From: JAGVSR01 sp963708775
Lineage (GTDB): Bacteria; Pseudomonadota; Alphaproteobacteria; Rhizobiales; Hyphomicrobiaceae
Reading direction: 5' to 3'
Length of the DNA: 64,000 bases
NCBI GenBank assembly: GCA_963708775.1
Contig: CAVPTI010000012.1
Coordinates: 248,001-312,000 of the forward strand
A program made the position numbers and the translations under genes. Positions 54,253 through 62,502 of this stretch are shown here, one piece after another. The notes beneath the pieces were generated by a model that did not search any database, was not told where the DNA came from, and saw only the letters and a program-made list of their open reading frames with translations. Positions within the stretch are counted from its first letter, which is position 1; each line of letters starts with the position of its first letter.

Positions 54253-54648
54253 TCAGGCGTTACCCGTCTGCCCTTCGGTTTCGGGCAGCAGGCTGACCTC
54301 GAGGCGGACGCGATCGCAGGCGACCTTCGGGATCTTGCCGCGGCCCTTCGACTTCACGAGCACGACGATGCCGAGGTCGGAGAGGCGGGCGAGAGTGCGC
54401 GTAAGGCTGGCCTTCGGGCGGCCGGAGAGGCGGGAGAGTTCGGCCAAGGTCTTCGGCTCGGCCGTGCGGATCATCTTGAGGAGCTTGAGGTTGCGGTCCG
54501 AGAGGAGCCGCATCAGTTTTTCAGGCTTTTGGCGCTTCGGCGCGGCGCCGTGGGTGCCATTCGTGCCGATGTGAGCCGCGGCCACGGGGGCCTTGGCGGT
54601 CTCGGCGAACTCAAAGTGGAGCGTCTTCCCGTCGTCCATCTTGTCCAT
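54253..54648 (-). CDS. MarR-like winged-helix DNA-binding protein
   Basis: A protein of about 131 residues. The core (about residues 45-110) has MIRTAEPKTLAELSRLSGRP and ASLTRTLARLSDLGIVVLVK followed by a KGRGKIPK basic wing, which is a winged helix-turn-helix. This resembles the HVO_A0114-type putative regulators. The N-terminal 45 residues are Ala/Lys-rich and the C-terminal strand LEVSLL is short. Start choice is uncertain: TTG 54672, ATG 54648 and ATG 54639 are in frame. No adjacent toxin gene is seen. It is monocistronic with its own terminator. Confidence 0.7.
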   Translation of the reverse strand: MDKMDDGKTLHFEFAETAKAPVAAAHIGTNGTHGAAPKRQKPEKLMRLLSDRNLKLLKMIRTAEPKTLAELSRLSGRPKASLTRTLARLSDLGIVVLVKSKGRGKIPKVACDRVRLEVSLLPETEGQTGNA

Positions 54649-54839
54649 CGCGTCTGGCGGGCGCCGGTCCAAGCCGGCGGATCATTCCGAAAGTGCGGTC
54701 TCTTGCAGCGCCCATTTTGGTTTGCGTCTACATTTGAAACGGCAGGAGTGACCGCTAGGATCACCTGACCTCGGTCAATTTTTCTTATCGCAGGTTAAGC
54801 TAAGTTGACAGTCGGGGTTGCCATGAGACCGCGGCCACC

Positions 54840-57068
54840 TCAGCCAGAAATGCGTGAGAAATCAGCAACATTGAGGGTCGCCGCGCGGATTTCCGAGAGC
54901 AGTTTGAGCCGATTGGCGCGCAGGGCCTGATCAGCAACATTGACAGTGACCTTCTCGAAGAAGGCGTCGACTGGGGCACGCAACTCGGCCAGCGCGTTCA
55001 TGGCGCCGGTGAAGCTCTCGACGTTGATGGCGGCGGCGGTGTCGAACTTGGCCTTGGCGATGGCGGCTGCGAGCGCGCGTTCGGCCGGCTCGGCGAGGAG
55101 GTCGCCGTCGGGGTCGCCGGAGAAGGTGGTCTTGTCCTTCTTTTCCTCGATGGCGAGGATATTGGAGGCGCGCTTGACGCCCGCGAGCAGGTTGGCGCCG
55201 TCGTCGGTTGCGAGGAACGCGCCCAGGGCTTCGACGCGCTTGACGATGAGGGCCAAGTCGTCCTGGCCGGGGAGCGCGAACACGGCGTCGATCAGATCGT
55301 GGCGCGCTCCTTTTTCCTTCAGGTGAACCTTGAGGCGATCGGCGAAGAAGGCGAGGAGATCCCGTGACGTTCCGCCTCCCGGCATGACTTTTAGACGCCG
55401 ATTTCAATGTCTGATGAGCGTCAGCCGACGCGATGTCTCGATGAGTCGCTGATAACCCCAACGTCGAGTTTGCTAATCGCGATTAAAGGAATCCAGATTG
55501 TCGCTCAGATTGCTACTGATTCGCATCAAGACGCGTCGTCGCAATCGCCCTGCAAAATTGTCAGCGGGCATATAGCGGCAATCCGCAGATCGTTTTCGAG
55601 GACGATGCGGATGATGCCGAGGGCGGCGCGGCGGAGTTGGTAGGGGTCGCCGGAGCCGGTGGGCTTTTCGCCGATGGCCCAGAAGCCGACGAGGGTGTCG
55701 AGTTTGTCGGCGAGTGCCACGGCGATGGCGACGCTGTCGCCGTCTTCTTCCTTCGGCACGACGTCGGTCGGGCCCTTGGGCTTGTAGTGGAGTTCGATGG
55801 CGCGTGCGATTTCGGGTTTGGTGCCGGCCTTTTCCGCATAGTAGCGGCCCATCAGGCCCTGCAATTCGGGGAATTCGCCGACCATGCCGGAGACGAGGTC
55901 GGCTTTGGCGAGCTGGGCGGCGCGGCGGGCGTCCTGCGGGTCGGCATCGACGGCGCCTGCGATTTGCGCGGCCAGTTCAGCGATCCGTTCGACGCGATCT
56001 TTTTGCGTGCCGAGCTTCTCGTGGAAGGTGATGCCGGCGAGGTCATTCGCCATTTCATCGAGCGGCTTCTTGAGATCCTGGTCCCAGAAGAACTTCGCAT
56101 CAGACAGACGCGCGCGGATGACTTTCTCGTTGCCGGAGATGATCTGCGCGCCGCCGTCGGTGGCGGTGAGATTGGAGACGAGAATGAATTTGTTCGCGAG
56201 CGACTTCGATTTCGGGTCGCGCAGGGAGAAGCACTTCTGGTGCTGCTTCATGGAGGTGGTCAGCACTTCGCCGGGGACTTCGAGGAAGTCCTTGTCGAAT
56301 CCGCCCATGAGCACGACAGGCCATTCGGTGAGGCCGGCGTTCTCGGCGACGAGGGCTTCGTCTTCGACAAGCTGGAGCTTGGCGGCCTTGGCGGCGGCGT
56401 GGGCTGCTTCGCTGATGGTGGCCATGCGGGCGGCCGGGTCGAGCATCACCTTGTGGGCGAGGAGCTGGGCTTCGTAGTCAGCGAACGACTTGACCTTGAA
56501 TGGGGTGTTGCCATGGAAGCGGTGGCCGCGTGTGGATCTGGCCGGCCGTGATGCCCGCGATCTGGAACGGGACCACTTTGCCGTCGAGCAGGCAGATGAT
56601 GGAGTGGAGCGGGCGGATCCATTGGAAGGTGCCGGAGCCCCACCGCATGGATTTCGGCCAGGGGAATTTGGCCAGCACATTGGGGACGACCTCGGCCACG
56701 ATCTCGGCGGCTTTACGGCCCGGCTTTTCGATGCGAGCGAGGTAGTAGTCGCCTTTCTTCTCATCGTTGACGATTTCGGCTTCGTCGATGGAGGCGAGGC
56801 CGGCGGCCTTCAGAAATCCGGCGAGGGCCTGTTCGGGGGCGCCGACGCGGGGGCCTTTGCGCTCGTCGCAGATGGCGGGCGAGATATGCGGCAGGCCTTC
56901 GATGACCAGGGCGAGGCGGCGCGGGGTGGAGTAGGCGCGGGCACTGGAGAAGGTCAGCCCGGCGGCCGTCAGCCCGTCTCCGACGAGGCGCTTCAGGTCC
57001 TCGCTCGCGCGCACCTGCATGCGCGCGGGGATTTCCTCGGAGAAGAGTTCAATCAGCAGTTCGGACAT
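54840..57068 (-). CDS. glyS: Glycyl-tRNA synthetase beta subunit, broken by several frameshifts as written
   Basis: The beta chain of the alpha2-beta2 glycyl-tRNA synthetase, about 740 codons in total. Segment one (57068 to 56538) starts MSELLIELFSEEIPARMQ and reaches ITAGQ; an extra base at 56537 leads to STRGHRFHGNTPFKVK. Segment two runs to RIVLENDLR, where an extra base at 55582 gives LPLYAR. Between about 55572 and 55390 no single frame stays open and several further extra bases are needed. The final segment GTSRDLLAFFADRLKVHLKE to the stop at 54840 is the anticodon-binding domain. No glyQ gene lies beside it in the window. Confidence 0.85.
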
Positions 57069-57158
57069 GAGTTCTCAGCAGCTCTGGCGTGTGACCCCGT
57101 CTCATTAGGCGAGGACCACAGACGCGGCAAGCTCTGGCTGTGCGGGGCAGCGCCCCCG

Positions 57159-57398
57159 TTAAGGCGTGGGAGCGGCCGGGGCTGGTTCGGCAGCCTTTTC
57201 GGTCGTGGCCTGATTGACGAGGTCAAGGACCTGCTTGCCGATGTCGTCGAGGGCGCCGGTGGTGAAGAGATAGCCGATGCCGACGGCGCAGAGCACGACA
57301 TAGAACAGGAACACGACGCCGTTGCGACGCAGAAAGAGCAATCCGAGCAGCAGGAGCGGAAGGGCGAGCGCGAGCACGCCGGCAATCGTCGGTGTCAT
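57159..57398 (-). CDS. Small membrane protein upstream of glyS
   Basis: A 79-residue protein with two membrane helices (AGVLALALPLLLLGLLFL and the VVFLFYVVLCAVGIGYLF region) separated by RRNG. The C-terminal tail is Ala/Pro-rich. ATG 57398 is preceded by GGGGAGA. It lies about 90 bases ahead of glyS on the same strand. Function unknown. Confidence 0.7.
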   Translation of the reverse strand: MTPTIAGVLALALPLLLLGLLFLRRNGVVFLFYVVLCAVGIGYLFTTGALDDIGKQVLDLVNQATTEKAAEPAPAAPTP

Positions 57399-57500
57399 GT
57401 GGTGGTCTCCCCAAGATGGACCGCGCTTATGGCGCGCGTGTCGCATCGCCGTTCTAGCGGCTTTGGCAGAGCGAGCATAGAGCGGGGATGGAGATAACGG

Positions 57501-57947
57501 TCAGCGGGCTTTGCGGCGTGCCGGGCTTGCGCGCCCCGGCATGGGTTCAGCATACAGTTCGAGGCGGTGGCCCGTGAGGCGGTAGCCGAGGCGGCGGGCA
57601 ATCTCGGTCTGCAAACGCTCGATATCGTCGGAACGGAATTCGATGACCTTGCCGGTGGTGATGTCGATCAGGTGGTCGTGGTGCTCGCCGGTCGCCCGCT
57701 CAACGCGTGCGCGGCCGCCTTCGAATGTATGCGTCTCGACAAGGCCGATGTCGGCGAACATGCGCAGGGTGCGATAGACGGTCGAGAGCGCGATGCCGGG
57801 ATCGATGGCCACGGCGCGGCGATGGATCTCGATCACGTCCGGGTGGTCATGGGCGGCGGAGACGACATCGGCGATGACGCGTCGCTGGCCGGTGAGCCGG
57901 CGGCCGTTCTTGCGGCACAGGTCTGCGAGGTCGGCGGTTTCGGGCAT
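57501..57947 (-). CDS. mur: Fur-family metal regulator, probably Mur (manganese-responsive)
   Basis: A 148-residue Fur-type repressor. The winged helix has RRLTGQRRVIADVVSAAH and STVYRTLRMFADIGLVE; the metal-binding segment is GEHHDHLIDITTGKVIEF. The C-terminal CXXC pair of zinc-structured Fur proteins is absent, which fits the alphaproteobacterial Fur/Mur branch. The adjacent divergent mntH gene makes a manganese-responsive role likely; an iron role cannot be excluded. ATG 57947 has GGAA at eight bases. Two inverted repeats in the intergenic region are candidate sites. Confidence 0.85.
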   Translation of the reverse strand: MPETADLADLCRKNGRRLTGQRRVIADVVSAAHDHPDVIEIHRRAVAIDPGIALSTVYRTLRMFADIGLVETHTFEGGRARVERATGEHHDHLIDITTGKVIEFRSDDIERLQTEIARRLGYRLTGHRLELYAEPMPGRASPARRKAR

Positions 57948-57961
57948 GCAGATGTTCCAGC

Positions 57962-58061
57962 AAATGCAGCGTGCATTTCGCAGACGGGCGGCGGTTCGGT
58001 CATACGGGTTGACGTTTGCGCCCATGCAGTCCAGTCTTATCGCTCCTGCAATTCATTTGCA
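57962..58061. promoter_or_regulatory. Candidate Mur/Fur boxes between mur and mntH
   Basis: Two inverted repeats share the TGCA core: AAATGCA-GCG-TGCATTT at 57962-57978, 15 bases before mur, and TGCAA-TTCAT-TTGCA at 58047-58061, about 29 bases before mntH. Both resemble the TGCAA-type sites bound by rhizobial Mur. The second is well placed to block mntH transcription, and the first would allow autoregulation. Assignment to this regulator is inference. Confidence 0.65.
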
Positions 58062-58089
58062 ATAAGGACGATACCGGAATGGACGATCG

Positions 58090-59454
58090 ATGACTTTGGT
58101 GCCGGGTTCAGAGCGTCCGATATCGACCGAGCGCGATAGCGGCTGGCAGCGTGGGGGTGGTGAGCCGTCGCTGATCGAGGTCTTTCGTTCGGTCGCGGTG
58201 TCGCCGGGGGCGTCGCCGTGGCGGAAGTTTCTGGCTTTTCTCGGCCCCGGGTATCTCGTGGCCGTCGGTTACATGGATCCAGGCAACTGGGCCACGTCGC
58301 TCGCGGGTGGGGCGCAGTTCGGCTACACGCTGCTCGCCGTTGCGCTGATTTCGAACATCATGGCGATTATCCTCCAGTCGTTGTGCGCGCGGCTGGCTGT
58401 GGGATCGGGGCGCGATCTGGCGCAGGCGTGCCGGGACGGATTTCCGCGCTGGGTGTCGTGGCCGCTGTGGCTGCTTGCCGAACTTGCGATCTGTGCGACG
58501 GATCTTGCCGAGGTGATCGGCACGGCGATCGGGCTGCAACTGCTGTTCGGTATTCCCCTCGAAGTCGGCGTGCTGATTACGGCGCTCGATGTGTTCCTGA
58601 TCCTGTGGCTGCAAAGCCGAGGGTTTCGAAAGATCGAAGCCTTCATCATCACGCTGCTTGGCGTGATCGCCGTGTGTTTCGCCATTCAGATCGCGCTGGC
58701 TGATCCGGATTGGGGGCAGGTTGTCGGCGGGTTTGTGCCGACGACGGAGATCATCTCAAATCCCAACATGCTGTATCTGGCGCTCGGTATCATCGGCGCA
58801 ACCGTAATGCCCCATAACCTCTATTTGCATTCCGGCATCGTGCAGACACGAGCGTATGGCAGCTCGCTGCCGGAGCGACGAGAGGCCCTGAAGTATGCGA
58901 CGCTCGATTCAACGGTCGCGTTGATGTTTGCGCTGACGATCAATGCTTCGATCCTGATCCTGGCGGCGGCGACGTTTCATGTCGCGGGTGAGACGCAGGT
59001 TTCGGAACTTGGCCGGGCGCACGAACTGCTGCAGCCGCTGTTGGGTGCGTCCATTGCGCCGTCGCTGTTTGCGATCGCGCTTTTGTGCTGCGGGCTCAAT
59101 TCGACCGTGACGGCGACCATGGCCGGTCAGATCGTCATGGAAGGCTTTATCGACATCAAGCTGGCTGCGTGGCTGCGACGGCTGGTGACGCGGCTCGTGG
59201 CCATTGTTCCAGCGGTGATCGTGATCCTGCTCTATGGCGAGAGCCACGCGGGCAAGCTGCTGATCCTGTCGCAGGTCGTGCTGAGCTTTCAGCTGCCGTT
59301 CGCGGTGATCCCGCTCGTCATTTTCACCGCATCGCGGGCAAAGATGGGCGAGCTCGTTGCGCCGCGATGGCTGACGGCAATGGCGGCGGTGATCGCCATT
59401 GTGATCGTGGCGCTGAACGTGAAGCTGCTGGTGGATGTGTTCAGCGGCGGCTGA
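58090..59454 (+). CDS. mntH: Manganese/divalent metal transporter of the Nramp family
   Basis: A proton-coupled Mn(II)/Fe(II) importer of 454 residues with eleven membrane helices. The metal site motifs are MDPGNWATSL (helix 1, Asp and Asn) and MPHNLYLHSGIVQTR (helix 6). The N-terminal 40 residues are polar and cytoplasmic. It is divergent from the Mur-like regulator with a candidate operator close to its start. It faces the YdjM-like gene end to end, with six bases between the stops. Confidence 0.95.
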   Translation: MTLVPGSERPISTERDSGWQRGGGEPSLIEVFRSVAVSPGASPWRKFLAFLGPGYLVAVGYMDPGNWATSLAGGAQFGYTLLAVALISNIMAIILQSLCARLAVGSGRDLAQACRDGFPRWVSWPLWLLAELAICATDLAEVIGTAIGLQLLFGIPLEVGVLITALDVFLILWLQSRGFRKIEAFIITLLGVIAVCFAIQIALADPDWGQVVGGFVPTTEIISNPNMLYLALGIIGATVMPHNLYLHSGIVQTRAYGSSLPERREALKYATLDSTVALMFALTINASILILAAATFHVAGETQVSELGRAHELLQPLLGASIAPSLFAIALLCCGLNSTVTATMAGQIVMEGFIDIKLAAWLRRLVTRLVAIVPAVIVILLYGESHAGKLLILSQVVLSFQLPFAVIPLVIFTASRAKMGELVAPRWLTAMAAVIAIVIVALNVKLLVDVFSGG

Positions 59455-59460
59455 TCCGTG

Positions 59461-60283
59461 TCATGGGGCTGGCGTGGTGACGGCCGGCGGTGTGGCCGGA
59501 ATTGAGCCTGTGGTGACGCCGCTTTGTTCAGGCGAGGTTCCAACCTTGGCGAGGCCGCTGTTGCGGTCGAGGATGCCGAACCACTTGTCTTCAGGAAGCA
59601 GGCGCTGGTTGAGACCCGCCCAAAGGTTGCGCGAAGACATTCCCGTCCATAAATGTTTTTGTCGAGGGCGCGATGGTCATGATGGCAATGGCGGCGGCGA
59701 GCATGCCAAGCGACGCATAAGGGTAGCGGCGGTCAAACAGCTTGAGAGCGGTGCCGAATGAAGCCTTCACGCGCGTGTCCATGACATCGACGGAATACAT
59801 CTCGTCGAGGATCAGGTGGGTGAGATAGCCGAGGAACAGGAACGCCGCGCCGAGCCAGGCGACACCTTCGTGGCGGCCGAGCACATAATAGAACACCACC
59901 GCGGTCGCGCCAGCGGAGAAGATCGCGGCAAGGATCGAGTGCCAGATGCCGCGATGAATGGAAAGATGATGGAAGGCCGAGTGTAGCCCGTAGCGGAACA
60001 AGACAAGCGTACCGAGCCAGAGGATCCAGAGTTCGGCGATCGAGAATTTCGTGGCGAAGGTGAACAGGACCGCGAACGAGAAGAAGATGCCGAGACCGGA
60101 GAACATCGCCTTGCTCGGGCGTGAGTCCTTCAGGTCGATGTCGGGGAGGATCGAGCCCAGGACGCCGGCCATTGTGACCGCAATGAGGTTTTCGGGAGCA
60201 ACCACGTCGGCGGCGAGCGTGAGGGTGGCGAGCGCACCGGACACCACGGTGCCGACGGCAATGTGGGTCGTGAAATTGGCCAT
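59461..60283 (-). CDS. YdjM-like metal-dependent hydrolase family membrane protein, frameshifted near the C-terminus
   Basis: A membrane protein with four to five helices. The N-terminus FTTHIAVGTVVSGALATL and the SILPDIDL and HHLSIHRGIWHSILAAI motifs (Asp and several His) match the YdjM/LexA-regulated DUF457-type family of predicted metal-dependent hydrolases. As written the frame ends at 59591. An extra base at about 59632 hides a longer ending, NLWAGLNQRLLPEDKWFGIL and onward, that stops at 59461-59463. The corrected protein is about 273 residues. I give the corrected span. ATG 60283. Confidence 0.83.
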
Positions 60284-60447
60284 GGTCGCCCTCCTGACGT
60301 GTCGATCGTCCTTCCGATCAGATTCTCAGGGCTGCGGCGATAGCTGCGCCCGGCGCCGATGTGGAAAAACCACTTCGACACAACGGGCTTGGCGGCGACG
60401 GCAGGGCGTGCCACAGGGTGCCGATCAACACGGACGGCAGATTTCCA

Positions 60448-61371
60448 ATGAGCGGCATTCACGATCATGCCCACGGCAACGGTCTGGTTGGCCGGACCGC
60501 GATGGCGACCATCGCCGTGGCTTTCATCGTCATGGGCTTGAAGTACGTGGCGTACTGGAAGACCGGTAGCGCCGCGCTCTACTCCGATGCGCTCGAAAGC
60601 ATCGTGAACGTCTTGACGGCGGTGGCGGCGTTGATCGCGGTGCGCGTGAGCGCCATGCCGCCGGACCGAAAGCATCCATTTGGGCATCACAAGGCGGAGT
60701 TTTTTTCGGCGGTGCTCGAAGGCGCGCTGATCGTTTTGGCGGCGTTCCTGATTTTTCAGGAAGCTTACGAAGCATGGCGCAATCCGCGAACCTTGACCGA
60801 GCCTGCGATGGGATTGGCCATCAACGGTGCGGCGGCAGCGATCAATGCCGGCTGGGCGGGATACCTGATCTCGCGCGGACGGGCGTGGAAGTCGCCGGCG
60901 CTGACCGCGGGCGGATGGCACATCCTGACAGATGTGGTGACGTCGATCGGCGTGCTGATCGGGCTGCTGCTGTCGCTTTGGACGGGGATCACGCAACTCG
61001 ATCCGCTGTTGGCTGCGTTTGTCGGCGTCAATATCCTGTGGGCGGGATATCACATCATCTCGACGTCGATTTCGTCACTGATGGACGAGGCGGCGAGCAC
61101 TGAGGATCAGGCGGAGATCCGGGCGGCCATCCAGGATTGCGGCGAAGGCGCTATCCAGGCGCACGATATCCGGACGCGGCATGCAGGGCGGGTGATGTTC
61201 ATCGAATTTCATCTCGTGGTGCCGGGCACCATGACTGTGCTGCAGTCGCACGATATCTGCGACCGCATCGAGGCGGCGCTGAAGACGCGCATTCCCGGTT
61301 CGCAGGTTGTTATTCATGTGGAGCCGGACCACAAGGCGAAAGCCAAGGATGTGGTGCCGGTCAGCCGTTAA
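60448..61371 (+). CDS. Cation diffusion facilitator family transporter
   Basis: A divalent metal efflux protein of about 307 residues with six membrane helices. Zinc-site features: the Asp in LYSDALESIVN (helix 2) and the HILTDVVTS motif (helix 5), as well as the FGHHKAEFF motif between helices 2 and 3. The C-terminal cytoplasmic metallochaperone-like domain has IRTRHAGRVMFIEFHLVVPG. Metal specificity cannot be decided from sequence. ATG 60448 is chosen; an upstream in-frame ATG at 60361 would add 29 residues that do not match the family. It is next to the mntH block but on its own promoter. Confidence 0.92.
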   Translation: MSGIHDHAHGNGLVGRTAMATIAVAFIVMGLKYVAYWKTGSAALYSDALESIVNVLTAVAALIAVRVSAMPPDRKHPFGHHKAEFFSAVLEGALIVLAAFLIFQEAYEAWRNPRTLTEPAMGLAINGAAAAINAGWAGYLISRGRAWKSPALTAGGWHILTDVVTSIGVLIGLLLSLWTGITQLDPLLAAFVGVNILWAGYHIISTSISSLMDEAASTEDQAEIRAAIQDCGEGAIQAHDIRTRHAGRVMFIEFHLVVPGTMTVLQSHDICDRIEAALKTRIPGSQVVIHVEPDHKAKAKDVVPVSR

Positions 61372-61473
61372 CGCTATCGATCTATCCAGCGACGCCTGTT
61401 CCCGCCGGTACAGTCTTGTTTTATGTTTCAGGCTATCGTGGCTCTCAAAGCTGTTTTTGCGAGGGAGTGCGTC

Positions 61474-62496
61474 ATGCGCCGCCTGACTGCTGCTGCCATC
61501 GTTTTTTCGATTTGCCCGGGGCTCGTGGCTGGACCTGTTCTGGCTGCCGGAGGCGATCCGATCGGAGCGACGCTGTCCGTCGTCGATATCGTGACGGCGG
61601 CGTACAATCGTGACACGCGAACGCTCGCAGCCGGAGACGGTGTGCGCCAGAACGAACTCATCGATGTGAGCAAAGATGGTTCGACGGAATTGAAGCTCAA
61701 CGACGAGACGAAGCTGGCTCTCGGTCCGGGCGCGAAGCTGATGCTCGATAAATTCGTTTACGATCCGGACAAAGCGACTGGCGATATCGGTGTCGATCTC
61801 GTCGAAGGCGCGTTCCGGTTCATGACAGGCGTGGCCAAGAAGCCGAGCTACGTGGTGAAGGTGCCGCGCGCGTCGATCACGGTGCGGGGAACGATCTTCG
61901 ATGTCTATGTGCAGACGGATGACACGAGTTGGCTCCTGCTGCACGAAGGTGCGGTGACAGTTTGCGACGAGCGCGGGCGGTGCCGCGATCTCGACGAACC
62001 GGGCAAGCTCATTCAGATCACGAGTGCAGGTGATGTGCGGCCGCCGGCAAATTGGGCGAAGATCGACAAGGCGGTTCTGCCGCCGCTCGATAGCGCGTTT
62101 CCGTTCGTGAAGAAGCCGCCGGCCATCGATCCTAATCCCGTTTTCACGCCGGAAACGCTGATCAAGCTCGGCGCGCTCGATCCGGATGTGAGGCCGCCGC
62201 GCCGGGTGAAGGATGACCCGCCGCCGCGTCGCACGAAGAAGCCGAAAACGGAAAAGGCCGAGGACAAGCCGGCCAAGAAGAAGCCGGTCAAGGTTGCCAC
62301 GCCGTCGAAGGAAAAGCCTAAGAAGACGCGGCGCGCGAGCAATGACGATGCTGCCGGGAAGGCGGCCCTGGGATTGGCGATCGGTGTTGGCATCGGCATC
62401 GGCGTCGGCAAGATGGGCGGCGGTGGCGGCCGGCGTGGCGGTGATAACGGCGGGGGTGGGCGGATGCCGTCGCCCAAGATGGAAACTCCGCGCTAG
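61474..62496 (+). CDS. FecR-domain periplasmic protein
   Basis: An exported protein of about 340 residues. A signal peptide ends near GPVLA-A (about residue 25). The FecR domain (about residues 35-165) has ELKLNDETKLALGPGAKLML and VVKVPRASITVRGTIFDVYV. The C-terminal half is Pro/Lys-rich and basic, then a Gly-rich segment (ALGLAIGVGIGIGVGKMGGG) that might be a membrane or low-complexity tail. There is no ECF sigma gene beside it, so it is not a classic FecR regulator. ATG 61474 has GAGGGAG at seven bases. It converges on the CHASE2 cyclase. Confidence 0.85.
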   Translation: MRRLTAAAIVFSICPGLVAGPVLAAGGDPIGATLSVVDIVTAAYNRDTRTLAAGDGVRQNELIDVSKDGSTELKLNDETKLALGPGAKLMLDKFVYDPDKATGDIGVDLVEGAFRFMTGVAKKPSYVVKVPRASITVRGTIFDVYVQTDDTSWLLLHEGAVTVCDERGRCRDLDEPGKLIQITSAGDVRPPANWAKIDKAVLPPLDSAFPFVKKPPAIDPNPVFTPETLIKLGALDPDVRPPRRVKDDPPPRRTKKPKTEKAEDKPAKKKPVKVATPSKEKPKKTRRASNDDAAGKAALGLAIGVGIGIGVGKMGGGGGRRGGDNGGGGRMPSPKMETPR

Positions 62497-62502
62497 ACCA
62501 AT

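Noticed and set aside
53962..54768. 268-codon plus-strand frame opposite the HTH gene
   Set aside because: Most of it mirrors the HTH gene and its terminator; the remainder has no support.
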